From positions 372,001 through 436,000 of the forward strand of contig JAVYIG010000096.1 in NCBI GenBank assembly GCA_035222895.1: a stretch of 64,000 nt of DNA, written 5' to 3'. The first letter of the stretch is position 1, and each line of letters begins with the position of its first letter. The DNA is from Strongylocentrotus droebachiensis. Its lineage: Eukaryota; Echinodermata; Echinoidea; Camarodonta; Strongylocentrotidae. A program made the position numbers and the translations under genes. Shown in pieces: positions 12,571-23,281 of the stretch. The notes under the pieces were generated by a model that was not told the origin of the DNA, ran no database searches, and worked only from the letters and a program-made list of their open reading frames with translations.

Positions 12571-12820
12571 TTGATTTTTGTGCATTTTTGGATTTATTGG
12601 GGTCCAAGCTATCAGAAATTGATGGGGTTCAAATTTTCCCGAAGACACCAAGTTTCCCTATTGCGCGTTATATATGCCATTTTGGCGGCCAATATGGACC
12701 CCCCCCCCCCCCCAGGAAATGAAGGAGTGGTCTGACAATTTGAACCCCATCATTTTTGGCCAATTGGGACCCTTTGGAAGCCAAAACAGCAAAAATAATC
12801 AACTTTGGCAAAAAAAGACG
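12571..12820. repeat. second palindrome, arms about 80 bp
   Basis: TGCCAAAGTTGATT-TTT and GATGGGGTTCAAATT pair with AATTTGAACCCCATC and AATCAACTTTGGCA. A C-tract lies at 12699-12713. Confidence 0.75.
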
Positions 12821-13109
12821 CATATGAGTAGCATCTCATGGGGAACTAGACAAGCCTTCGGGTGTTTACCCGATAACAGGAATAGCCTTTATGTAATGCT
12901 CTGCATTTCCCCCATCCATTTCCCCATATGAAAAGGTCATTATCTTACTTTTGCCCTCGCCCGAAGATTCGCCGAGAGATGAGGGGCATTTCCTGAAAGG
13001 CCTACTGCTTTGCTGTGTGCAGGCTTGTACACAAATTATTTAATTAATAACGGCCTTCTGCACATGGAAACTGACAACCCACTCCCTTTAATGTATCTGT
13101 CTTCCACAG

Positions 13110-13312
13110 TTTTCGAGCAATTGCAGTAATGGCATCAAAGACTGTTATCAGTATGCTACTTCTACTCGCTGTTGTAGTCACAGCCAGTGCTTCTCTGGAA
13201 ACTCAAGGCGAATCTGCGGTTGTCCGCGATATCCTCCTTAGCGAAACCAACATCCAGGAGCCTGCGCCAGATATGGTGAACTTGGAGGGGACTAAATATA
13301 AATTTAATAAGA
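13110..13312 (+). CDS. Small secreted peptide precursor, first coding exon
   Basis: The exon starts after a TCTTCCACAG acceptor and the ATG is at 13129. It encodes a clear signal peptide (MASKTVISMLLLLAVVVTAS, then AS), followed by an acidic propeptide with LETQGESAVVRDILLSE and NIQEPAPDMVNLEG, then a basic stretch TKYKFNK. It ends at a consensus donor AGA/GTAAGT in phase 1; reading through gives a stop two codons later. The layout (signal, acidic pro-part, basic tail) is typical of peptide hormones and antimicrobial peptides. I do not recognise the family. Confidence 0.55.
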
Positions 13313-13375
13313 GTAAGTAGTCTGCAGGCACAAACCCTTTTCAGTAAAAGTACGTAAGGTGTAGTTCAGATAATA

Positions 13376-13488
13376 GGGACTTTTAGATTTGCGTGGACTG
13401 ATACGTGGTACTTCCATTCACGGCAGTGCTTTAAAAGGACGTCGATCGTAGCATAGACCTATTGTCTTCGTGCGAATCTAAAAGTCCC
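13376..13488. mobile_element. TA-flanked MITE, second copy
   Basis: It has the same ends and interior as 7532-7643 (GGACTGATACGTG, AAAAGGACGT-GATCGTAGCA) and lies 63 bases after the peptide exon donor. Confidence 0.85.
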
Positions 13489-13538
13489 TACTCTCGCTGC
13501 AAAACCGCGGCGTTTTAGGTTCCTTTTTTTTTATAATA

Positions 13539-14112
13539 GGGACTTTTAGATTAAGTGGACGAGAACACGACGAGCGCCGACTGATCATGCGTGTCAACGT
13601 ACTCAACTGCCATGTTGACTACAATTAGAAATTAGTCGTTGCCAGGTGGGACAAACGTTATGGCTTGACCTACCTAGCAACACTTAATATATGCAGTTGC
13701 ATTGTGACTATTGAAATACTATTATTCTTATCAGGTGAGTGAAATAATTTGTATTGAGGCACTTCACAAAGACGTATGCATTAAATTTGGTTAAATTACG
13801 AAACTGGCCTATTGCTGTGGTAGAACATCCCTTCACTGCTATTATGCAAAAATATGTAGAACAGGTAATTATGCATGTGACATCTGTTCTACACATTTTT
13901 ACATAATAGCAGGGAAGGGATGTTCCTTTTTCTACCTGAGTAACTGTATATTTTATGCACACGCGGCATATACTAGTACCGTACTAGATCTAGGAAAATC
14001 AAGGTTGACGCATTCTCGATCGCCGACTGAGACGACGTGACGCATGCGCAGTGCCTTAAAATGACGTCACACGTTACAGTCAAAGCTGTCGACGTGCAAA
14101 TCTAAAAGTCCC
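13539..14112. mobile_element. TA-flanked relative, 574 bp, with nested palindrome
   Basis: It has the same GGGACTTTTAGATT ends and TA flanks but a longer interior. Within it 13815-13935 is a palindrome (GTAGAACATCCCTTC against GAAGGGATGTTC). Parts of the interior recur at 9190-9350 and 48470-48540. Confidence 0.75.
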
Positions 14113-14438
14113 TAATGACGTAAAGTGTACTACGCTGTAAACTTATGACACATAAAGCGCACTCCTTTGTTGTGCGCTGTTTCCGTTCATATAGACTGTA
14201 AAAAGCCGCGGCTGTTTTTTTTTTTTTTTTGGGGGGGGGGGGGGGGGGAGGGAGGGCGTTTGACAGCATTTTATCGCGTCATATGTATATGAACGAGCCC
14301 TAACATAGTGTATGAAGTAAGAGATGTAGCCGCCTGCCTGGTCTGCTGCAACCAATAGGCTAGGTAAACATTAAGTTTAGGGAGTTTAAGAGTATTTATA
14401 ACACATCCAGGTACTGGGAGCTAGGCTCCGCTTTCAAA

Positions 14439-14726
14439 ATGTTTGGAATTGTATTTAAGTGTAAAATTAGAAGAATCATAAAAAAGGAAATATTGATGGA
14501 TCCAGATTTCCGACAAACCAACTACAAAAGGGAGAAGAAAGGGCAAAAAGAAGAGAAATTAAGGAAAGGAAATAAAAGAAAATATCGAAAAAGAAAAGGA
14601 AAGATTGGACCAAAATATGGAAGAACACAAAAAAGGAGAAAAAGAAAAAAGAAATTCCAGGGGTGTGGGAGATCTGAAATAAACAACAGGTGTTGCAATG
14701 AGGTGGGGGGGGGGGGGCCTTCTTAA
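14439..14726. repeat. purine-rich low-complexity DNA
   Basis: An A/G-rich run yields a lysine- and arginine-rich frame that I do not believe is coding. Confidence 0.5.
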
Positions 14727-14807
14727 ACTCGACGTGTACTTCACAATAGGTTTAGCTACGGGCAGATGCTTTTATTATGAATGTCACAATATTCTTTGTT
14801 ATTACGG

Positions 14808-15025
14808 AGGCGCGATGGCTCAGTCTGTTGAGCAGTGGTCTCGTAATCTGGTGATCCGGGTTCGAAACCAAGTCGATGCGCTATTTCCCGTTATGGTAAG
14901 GCATTAATCCTCATTACCGGGTCCCTCGGAGAGGACCTAAAGCCGTCGGTCTTCTGGTTGCTTACTAACAAGCACTTATTGCTTTCTTATCTGTCAGGGA
15001 AAATAACCACCACCACCACCACTAT
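14808..15025 (+). mobile_element. tRNA-derived SINE (GGCGCGATGGCTCAG family)
   Basis: The A box is TGGCTCAGTCTG and the B box GGTTCGAAACC. The core GGCATTAATCCTCATTACCG leads to GTCCCTCGGAGAGGACC and a (CCA)n tail. Members recur at 22735, 30200, 37470 and 45905. Confidence 0.88.
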
Positions 15026-15074
15026 TTATATATTTTGTTTAATTCATTGCTAGTTCATTGAAGTATTCTATATC

Positions 15075-15075
15075 T

Positions 15076-15107
<32 letters not shown>
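15075..15107. repeat. (AT)n microsatellite
   Basis: An uninterrupted AT run follows the SINE. Confidence 0.9.
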
Positions 15108-15110
<3 letters not shown>

Positions 15111-15492
15111 CAAGGAATCAAACTTATTGATTTAAAAGTGAAAGGACGATGTAGTTGTCTTTTCTGATGTTTGTTTGATTCAAGAAAAATGATTTCAAAA
15201 CAAAAGCTCCTTTAGAAAGATATTATTCTCAATATGACACACCGGACCCAAGTGAGGTTAATGGATACCTGACAGGTCTTTATTGGTTTAAATGCTAGAG
15301 CACCATACTTGCAGTCATGCTGAAGCCGGCATAACTCGACAGTGTGGAGCGCGATGAGTGTCAAAGTAGACAGATATGTCATACGAGAACCCGCGATGGG
15401 TATTAATGTTATTACTTGTATCATTATTATTACTTTCATTATTATTATTATTGTTATTAATATTGCAATTATTACTTTACATTTTCTTTCAG

Positions 15493-15532
15493 AGTGCAAG
15501 ATAGGCGGTGTACCGGTCCCTTGCTAAACAAA
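15493..15532 (+). CDS. Small secreted peptide precursor, second coding exon
   Basis: The acceptor ATTTTCTTTCAG follows an AT-rich pyrimidine tract. Joined in phase 1 to the exon ending at 13312 it adds KCKIGGVPVPC and a TAA at 15525-15527, giving a 72-residue product. The last ten residues are bracketed by two cysteines, so a C-terminal disulfide loop is likely. A further consensus donor (CAAA/GTAAGT) lies five bases after the stop, implying an untranslated 3' exon. Skipping this exon and joining the acceptor at 16767 would instead give a tail with a hydrophobic stretch ending at 16942. Confidence 0.45.
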
Positions 15533-15539
15533 GTAAGTA

Positions 15540-17400
15540 CAATATTGTAAACCGAACCACACTTGTTTTCATTTTGTGAGAGAATACTTTACAGTATACA
15601 AAGTCATATTGTACTAGAAACACTTCCTAAAATCCCCTCTAGCGCCATCTCAGGTCAGCTGTAGCATTATTGTCCCGTAAGGGTGCTGTTGGTTCTTGCA
15701 GCGTGCCCTCTGTCGGCGAAGTGGACATTAGGTATTGGGTTTACCACTGATAGCAAGTTAGCCATGAGATGGCAATAAACAGTACACTTGGACAGAAAGT
15801 AAAGTATCGCATTAATGCTATGTCAAGCACACTTCCTCCAAGTCCTTTCATTTTGTAGCTTCACGCCTATGAAACGAACTGCAGAAAGCATCTGAAAACA
15901 TATCTCTACAATAATTATTTTTCTTTCGACAAAGGGTAGTGCCAAGTGTCCCCTCGAAAAGGCGCTTTATCAATCCATATTAAACGTCAATCGGTGGAAA
16001 GAAATGGAATGTATTTACAGTTTAGTTTTTTTTAAGAGTACCAAACTTTGCGGACATATTGGCCAGTTAGTCAAGGCTGCTAGTGGTTCCCAACAATTTG
16101 GTGCTGAATAATGGTGGATGTCGTTGTTGTGATAACACAAGCGCCCTAACAGTAAATTTCCCCTGCTCCAGCCTGTCGCTTGAATGCTTCTGCGGTGAAC
16201 CTCATGCGCAGTCTCAGTTGATTAGAACCATTAACCTGGACGAGGTGCGAACTTGACGTTAGCGCTTCGGTTCTTTTCAGAGGGGTCTAAAAATGTTACT
16301 GATCTATCTTATTGCTTGATGATGTCATCAAATTGGCTAAATACATGGTCTTAACTTCAGATTCGATTCCGGTTTTTATTTTCATTTCTCACACAACATA
16401 AATCTATGTGCTTTGATGTAATGCATTTTACAATTCATTCATTGAATTGCAAAAGAAAATGTTCACATTTGCTGTAAATAATGAATGCTTATTTTAATGA
16501 AAAATGTGGAAACGAAGGGATCCACCAATAAGCAGGGCTCGTAAAATGTGGATCCCTTAAATAAACATAATTCTAGATTTATCTAATACATACGCATATA
16601 AAATTACAGCACAAAGGGAAACACAGATTAATTAATCTGCACGTGTGAAGTGGGAATATCAAATTTTACGAGAGTCAACTTACATTTCAATTTAATCATT
16701 CCAGTTGATGGCTGCAAATGGAACAACATTGTAAATACATTACATCGTCTTGCTTTTCTCCTACAGATGCTATTGAGCGATTTATCGTGGTCGATCGACA
16801 AACTACAACATCAACAATCATCAAAACCGACAACCTGCAAAACCGACAAACCCGGAGGCTGATAATTATACTAATAATAGTAATAATAACGTTAGGTTCG
16901 TTATGCTATGAACCAGAGCAAAATAATACAGATTTCCTATAGAAAATCCATTTATTCAGATGGTCATATCTCAGCCAATACTTTACATATTCAATTGCTT
17001 TTTTTGTTTACATTTGGACATTTTTTAATGCTCTTTCGGAAAATGAAGAAAAATTGGGAAATTCTAAAAATTGATTTTTAAAATGTCACAGCTTCGGTAA
17101 TCTATTCTCATTTGTAATATCTCTCAGGTAACAAAAAGTTAAACGCATGAATATAATACTTGCCATATAATTCATGGCACACACACATAACAAAAAGCTG
17201 CATACAGTGTACATGTTAACTGCAGAAACTGCTTAAGAAATATGGTCGAATTGTTTGTGAAGTGTCATATCTTTGGATCCAACAGGACAGTCGGTAACTT
17301 TATGCCTACAAGTCATCAATTATTATACAAATATCACACTTTTCGTGGCATATTCAAAATAAAAATGCACATACCAAGATATGCTTAAGATAAGAACATT
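15540..17400. other. intergenic or intronic, AT-rich
   Basis: Apart from the candidate exon at 16767 I see nothing clear. GTACTAGAA-CACTTCC and GCGCCATCT at 15610-15650 resemble 36085-36125. Confidence 0.4.
16767..16942 (+). other. possible alternative 3' exon of the peptide gene
   Basis: A strong acceptor (TTGCTTTTCTCCTACAG) opens an exon that, joined in phase 1 to 13312, stays open for 57 further codons to a TAG. The peptide has a basic segment and a hydrophobic run (LIIILIIVIITLGSLCY), but the hydrophobic codons are ATA/ATT repeats and may be chance. Confidence 0.25.
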
Positions 17401-17620
17401 TCAAAATGTTTGTTTATTTTGTGGTGGACTCGGTGTAATTTCTGAGTATTGTAAAATTGTGTATGATGATCTTAGGATGGGTGAAGTGTACATGTTTTTG
17501 AGGGGGTAGATATCCGTGTTTAAAAATGTGTGATTTAATCAGCAAAGTGTATCTTTATAGAAAGTGTCTTTGCATACAGAGTTGACTGGTATTCAGCTGA
17601 TGAGGCCCACAAAAAAAGAG

Positions 17621-17621
<1 letters not shown>

Positions 17622-17659
<38 letters not shown>

Positions 17660-17830
17660 TATAACGAAACAAATGAGGTGAGGGGGGGGGGGAGGGCTGG
17701 TAAAACAGAAAAGGGGAGACGAGTTGAGGGAGAGAGATTAGAAGGAGACAGAGAGCGACAGACACAGAGAATGGGGAGAGGTTGACATGGAAGAGAGAGA
17801 GAAAAGAGAGAGAGAGAGAGAGAGAGACAA
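17622..17830. repeat. (TA)n, G-run and (GA)n microsatellites
   Basis: TA repeats occur at 17622-17662, a G run at 17683, and GA repeats at 17790-17826. Confidence 0.9.
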
Positions 17831-18428
17831 ACACAAACACAAAACTTGTATTTAGTCATTCAAAAGTCTTTTCATTCAAGTTTGTGGAAATGCATTTCAA
17901 AGTAATTGAAGTTTTAAAAAACATGTTCGTAAATGAAAAAGTGAGGTTTATCTAAAGGCATAACGAATATCCCACTTTTCCTTTGATCTATAAAATTATA
18001 ATGTATAATAAAACGTCAGTCTGAACAGTTTTCTTTACCAACTTAAGTCCGCAAACGTTACAATAAATGAAAAAGGTATAAAGTACATTCCTGTAAAATC
18101 AAAACAAAAATATTCATATCTCTTCCTCTTTTATTTTTGTTTCCAATTCATGTTTTCTATTCGCTTAAGATTGAAATTTATCGATTACAAAATTAGGGTT
18201 ACTAGAAAAAAGTTAACATGGTAATTATAAGAACACAAAACATTCAAACAAATAAATAGAGTTCAGTTATAGTGCATAGATACAATAACTTTAGGGAGAG
18301 AAGCACATATCACAATGACAGTTTTGCAAGTAAGTTTTAAAAAAATGCAATCTTTCAAGTCCCAATCAGGAGGAAAGCCTCAACTTCCATGCTACTGCGC
18401 ATAACCAAGAAAACTAACACACACACGG

Positions 18429-18439
18429 ATATATATGGG

Positions 18440-18466
<27 letters not shown>
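18429..18466. repeat. (AT)n microsatellite
   Basis: An AT run is flanked by AC-rich sequence. Confidence 0.9.
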
Positions 18467-18471
<5 letters not shown>

Positions 18472-18934
18472 CACAAACACACACAAACAGACATTCACTT
18501 ATACACATACCAGCACCAATGCTATTGATAAAACTATAATATTAATAACGAGGATATTATAATAATAATAACAACAAGAATGATGGTATTAGCAATATTT
18601 TATTATGCACCCTTATATATCCCAAGCTATGGTCGATAGGCCTGACAAAATATATACAGTTTAACAAATTACATGAAGCAAACGAAATACATCACATATA
18701 CCATATAAAAGCTAATATTGAGCTCTGGTATGGAAATCGTATTTTGAGAGAAAGTTGCTATGATTTATTTAGAATTATTTGTACTGCAGTAGATTAGTTG
18801 TTTGCACCAGTGAAATATAGAAACAAACGCACAAAAACTTACTTGGCATCATATTGAATTAAAAAAAAAAAAAAAAAAAAAAATTCCACAAAGTGATCTG
18901 TTCTATAAGTACACGGAGTCGGGCCTACTTACCC

Positions 18935-19079
18935 GGATTTCCTTATCTTTCTATGCTCATTAATCAACCACTAAACATTTTCTACGAACATTGATTGGCA
19001 CATGTCACTTATTTGTTATCATTTAAACATTCAGTGTAAGTTGCGTTCTGTTTATCAGAACTCAAGTTTATCTTCAAAT
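18935..19079. mobile_element. truncated copy of the 19981 TTAA element
   Basis: TATCTTTCTATGCTC, ACATTCAGTGTAAGTT and CAGAACTCAAGTTTATCTTC match the right half of the element at 20205-20356. Confidence 0.8.
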
Positions 19080-22050
19080 TCAATGAACATACAATGATAA
19101 TCTGACAATAATTCGATGTAATCTAAGTTTTTAATCATTACATTCCTTAAAATATAAAGTTAAACAGTTCTAAAAAATATTCAAAATATTTCCTCGATCC
19201 GTTTAAACTGTATTTCAATATATATCAACCACGGTCTAAACATAATTTAAAACAGTCTAAAAGCATAAATCCATTTCAGAAGCAAAGTATTTATAACTTC
19301 TTTAATCATGAACAGTTTTCCACATACTCTTTACACTACAATTAAATAAACTTAAATGACATTCTGATAATTATTACTTATACGCGCAATATAGCATTCC
19401 CACATTCTTTAAAATGTGAAGTATAATATACTTTAAAAGAGTTACAGTTCTTCTTCTATCCCTTTGAAACATATATAAATCTATATACAAATGCATTCTT
19501 AACATATTATATTGATGTTCATGCAGTCTAAAAACATAAATCCATTTCAGCAGCAAAGCATTTGTAACTTTTTATTTTATTTAATAACAGTTTTCCACGT
19601 ACTCTTTAAAATATAACTCAATGAACATGGAATGACAGTATGACATTAATTTGATGTACCTGCAGTTTCGAATGTTTACATTCTTGAAAGCAAAAGTATA
19701 ATAGTCTTAATAAATATTTACAATTCTTCCTCTATTCCTTTTAAATATATTTGACAATCTATATGAAATGCATTCTTAAGAGAATTTGATCTACTTGCAG
19801 TTTTAAAGCGTAAATCAATTTAGAAATCAATGTATTTGTAATTTCTTTAATCATTAACAGTGTTCTACATACTCTTTACACTACAATTCAATGTACTTAA
19901 ATGACATTCTGATCATAATTTCATATACGCCCAATATAGGATTCTCACATTCTTGAAAGTGTAAATTATAATAGTCTTAAAGATAAAGTTGAGTTCTGGT
20001 CATGCGATTGCATTGCGAAAGAAAAGATGTGGAATTGATCAGAAGAGGTTGATCATCTAGCATATAAGTATTATAGTGTACTGCAATGTTCTGGAGTCAT
20101 CAAAATCATAATAAAGTTGGCCCAGTCTTGGTAAAGTAACAAGCACTGTACACAGAAAGATGTATATGGGACTTTACAAATGGTGTCTGGGAGAGTATAC
20201 CTAGATTTTTTTTATCTTTCTATGCTTGTTACTTAACCAGTATACATTTTCTACCAAAATTGTTTGGCAAATGACATTTATTTGTAATCTTAAACATTCA
20301 GTGTAAGTTTCGTTTGATTCTGTGATAATTTTTTTTACCAGAACTCAACTTTATCTTTAACAAGTATTTACAATTGTTGTTCTATCCCTTTAAACTTTTT
20401 TTTAATCTATGTACAATACAGTGTTTAGATAATGTGATGTACTTGCAGGGTATAACCTTAAATCTATCTAAGAAAGCAATGTAAATTTACATTCTTAAAC
20501 AGTTTTTTTTACAGTTTTCTACATACTCATTAAACTATTATTAAATGTACATGAAATTGCATTCTGGCAATAATTTGATGGACTTGCAGTTTCGAATGAT
20601 TTCATTTTTTAAAATGTAAGTATACTAGTCTTAACAAATATTTACAATTCTTTTGTCATCCCTTTAAACCATATTTCAATCTATATCAAATGCAGTCTCT
20701 GAAAAATGTTATGTTCTTGCAATCTAAAAGCATGAATCCATTTAAAAATCAATGTATATTTAACTTCTTTAATCATTAACAGTTTTCCATATACTCTATT
20801 CACTACAATTCAATGTACCTAAATGACATTTTGATAATTATTTCATATACGCCAAAAATAGAATTCCCACGTTCTTTAAAATGTACAGCATAATAGTCTT
20901 AACAATTATTTACAGTTTCCCACATACTCTTTACACTACATTTCAGTGTACATAAAAGGACATTCTGATAATATTCTCAAATACGCGCAATATAGAATTC
21001 CCACATTCTTTAAAGTGTAAAGAATAATAGTCTCAACAAATATTAACAATTCTTCCTCTATCCCTCTAAACGATATTTCAATTTATGTACATTACAGTAT
21101 TGACGAAGTTTAAGAAAGCAAAAGATATGTAAATTCTTAAACAATTATTTACAGTTTTCCACATGCTCTTTAAACTAAAAATCAATGAACATGATATGAC
21201 AGGCTGACAATAATTGTATGTAATAGCAGTTTGTAATCATAACATTCTTTAACGGGCAAATTATAATGGTCTAAACAAATATTTACAATTTTTTGTTATC
21301 CTTTAAACTATATTTCAATCTATATAAAATGCAGTCTTAGCAGAATTTCATTTAAATGCAGTGTAGAACCTTCAATCGATTTAAGAAAGCATGGTATATG
21401 GAAATTCTTTAACAAATATTTACAGTTTTCCAAATATACGGCGCAGTATTGAATTATCACAATCAGTAAAGTATAATAGTCTTAACAAAAATTAACCATT
21501 CTTCCTCTATCCCTTTAAACTATAATTCAATGAACATAAAATGACAGTCCGACAAGAATTTGATTTACTTGCAGTTTTGAATTTAAACATTCATTAACTG
21601 TAAAATTAAACAGTTCTAACAAATCTTCAAAATTCTTCCTCCATCCGTTGAAACTATATTTCAATATATAAACAATACGAACTGAACATAACTTGATGTT
21701 CTTGCAGTCTAAAAGCATAAATCCATTTAAAAAGCAAAGCATACGTAACTTATTATGTTATTTACAGTTTTCCACATTTCTCTGTACACTACATTTCAGT
21801 GTACATTGAATGACATTCTTATAATAAGTTCATGAACGTGCAGTATTGAATTAACACATTATTTCAAATGTAAAATATAATAGTCTTTAGAAATCTTTAC
21901 ATTTATTCATCCATCCCTTTGAACTATATTTCAATATATAAAATGCAGTCTTAACAGAATTGATCAACAAGCAGTGTATAATCTGAAATCTATGTAAGAA
22001 AGCGAAATATATGTAAATTATGATATATAGTTATTAAACAAATACCCTCA
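19080..22050. repeat. degenerate tandem array, unit about 270 bp
   Basis: The anchor CAGTTTTCCACATACTC recurs at about 19313, 19588, 19858, 20512 (after removing a 380-bp insertion), 20780, 21152 and 21423, mostly 268-275 apart. Each unit also has ATAGTCTTAACAAATATTTA, CTATCCCTTTAAACTATATT and CTTGCAGTCTAAAAGCATAA. About eleven whole or partial units; two are shortened. Confidence 0.88.
19981..20356. mobile_element. TTAA-flanked MITE, 376 bp, inside the tandem array
   Basis: Perfect inverted ends AGATAAAGTTGAGTTCTGGT and ACCAGAACTCAACTTTATCT are flanked by TTAA at 19977 and 20357. Neighbouring array units show the empty site ATAGTCTTAACAA. A TTAA target points to piggyBac-type mobilisation. 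Confidence 0.92.
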
Positions 22051-22734
22051 CAATGTCGGATACTAACTTTTTTACAGATTGCATTATTTATGTTTAATCT
22101 TCACCATTGCGATTTGCCTCCTGCTTTGAATGCCCTTTTAAGCAAACCAAAGATGGAATTGCAGTTATGATTATAAAGTAATATTACTTTCAGATATTTC
22201 ATTAGAATTATGGACTACGGTAGCAATAAAACAAAATTGTTGCCGATTTGAAGAAGAGATGTTAGAAACTTAAGCAATTTAATAAGAAACTCCTGATATG
22301 ATTGAATGAATAATTATGAATATTTTGGTCATTTATTCAATACTATTGGATGTATTATTACATTAAAGTGTTTTTCCAAATTTGTATGATTTTGGATACA
22401 CAAGTAAACGGCGTGTTGCCAGATTCTTGGTAGTATTTTGTCTGTGAATAATTCACAATGTAACCAAAACCACGCAAGATGTGTTATTTTGTTGAATTAG
22501 GCAATTCTCCTAGAGACGCTATAATAATAATGAAAATGATGTATAACAATATCATTACTACTACTGCTACTGATGATGATGATGATGTTAACAACAATTA
22601 CACTGATGATGATGGTTTTGATAATGATACCAATTTTCTAAATTATAAGGAGAAGAAGATGAGGCAGGGGAAGTATAAAAAAAAAAAAAAATAAAATAAA
22701 ATAAAAGAAATATAAGAAGATGAAAATGTGGTGG
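22050..22734. other. AT-rich DNA with GAT/ACT microsatellite
   Basis: (GAT)n and related triplets occur at 22555-22620 and poly-A at 22678-22690. No gene seen. Confidence 0.6.
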
Positions 22735-22948
22735 TTGTTGTGCTGGTGGTTACTTTACCTGACTGCTAATAAAGCAAAAATGCTTGTAAATAAGCGACCA
22801 GACGGTCAATGGTTTTAGGTCCTCTCCGAGGGACCCGGTAATGAGGATTAATGCCTTACCAAAGGGCACTAGTGTATCGACTTGGTTTCGAACCCGGGTC
22901 ACCGGATCACGAGACCACTGCTCTAACGACTGAGCTATCGTGCCTCCC
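22735..22948 (-). mobile_element. tRNA-derived SINE
   Basis: It is the same family as 14808, with B box GGTTTCGAACCC-like sequence on the plus strand and a (CCA)n tail at the left. It ends just 3' of TRPA. Confidence 0.88.
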
Positions 22949-23005
22949 AAGGTAGTGCAGTGCCAAGTTGGGGGGGGGGGGGGTGTCGAACCTAGGACAT
23001 TTTAA

Positions 23006-23011
23006 TTTATT
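23006..23011 (-). promoter_or_regulatory. possible TRPA polyadenylation signal
   Basis: A minus-strand AATAAA lies 10 bases after the TRPA stop. This would give an unusually short 3' untranslated region, so a more distal signal may be used instead. Confidence 0.35.
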
Positions 23012-23020
23012 TCACTAGAG

Positions 23021-23281
23021 TCAAGTTTTCAAACCAGTTTTCTTATCCAGCTTCTCAAGTATAGCCTGCATTTGCTTTTTAAGTTCCTCGTTACTCATGA
23101 TTGCTTCACGATGTATTTCCTGTATTTGCTTTTGAAGTTGATCGTTACCGCTGGTTGCTTCAAGTTGAGCGTCAAGGGTAATCTCAGACAGATTATAGAG
23201 TCTATTCCGGACTTCGTCGATTCTATCCCTCATTCCATCAATCTTCATATCGGGAGTCTTCATGTAATTAACACGCCCCTC
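23021..23281 (-). CDS. TRPA1-like: TRPA exon 22: coiled coil and stop
   Basis: The exon follows CATTTTAG in phase 0 (EGRVNYMKTPDMK) and ends at TGA. It encodes a heptad-rich helix with isoleucine, leucine and glutamate repeats (RIDEVRNRLYNLSEI, then QLQKQIQEIHREAI and ELKKQMQAILEKLD), as expected of the TRPA tetrameric coiled coil. A SINE lies only about 70 bases downstream. Confidence 0.9.
   Translation of the reverse strand, partial: EGRVNYMKTPDMKIDGMRDRIDEVRNRLYNLSEITLDAQLEATSGNDQLQKQIQEIHREAIMSNEELKKQMQAILEKLDKKTGLKT

Noticed and set aside
14439..14726. Lysine-rich 95-codon frame
   Set aside because: It is A/G low-complexity DNA; the opposite strand gives a mirror frame.
14808..14880. 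A true tRNA gene
   Set aside because: The A and B boxes are too far apart, no full cloverleaf forms, and the sequence recurs with a shared body and tail, so it is a SINE head.
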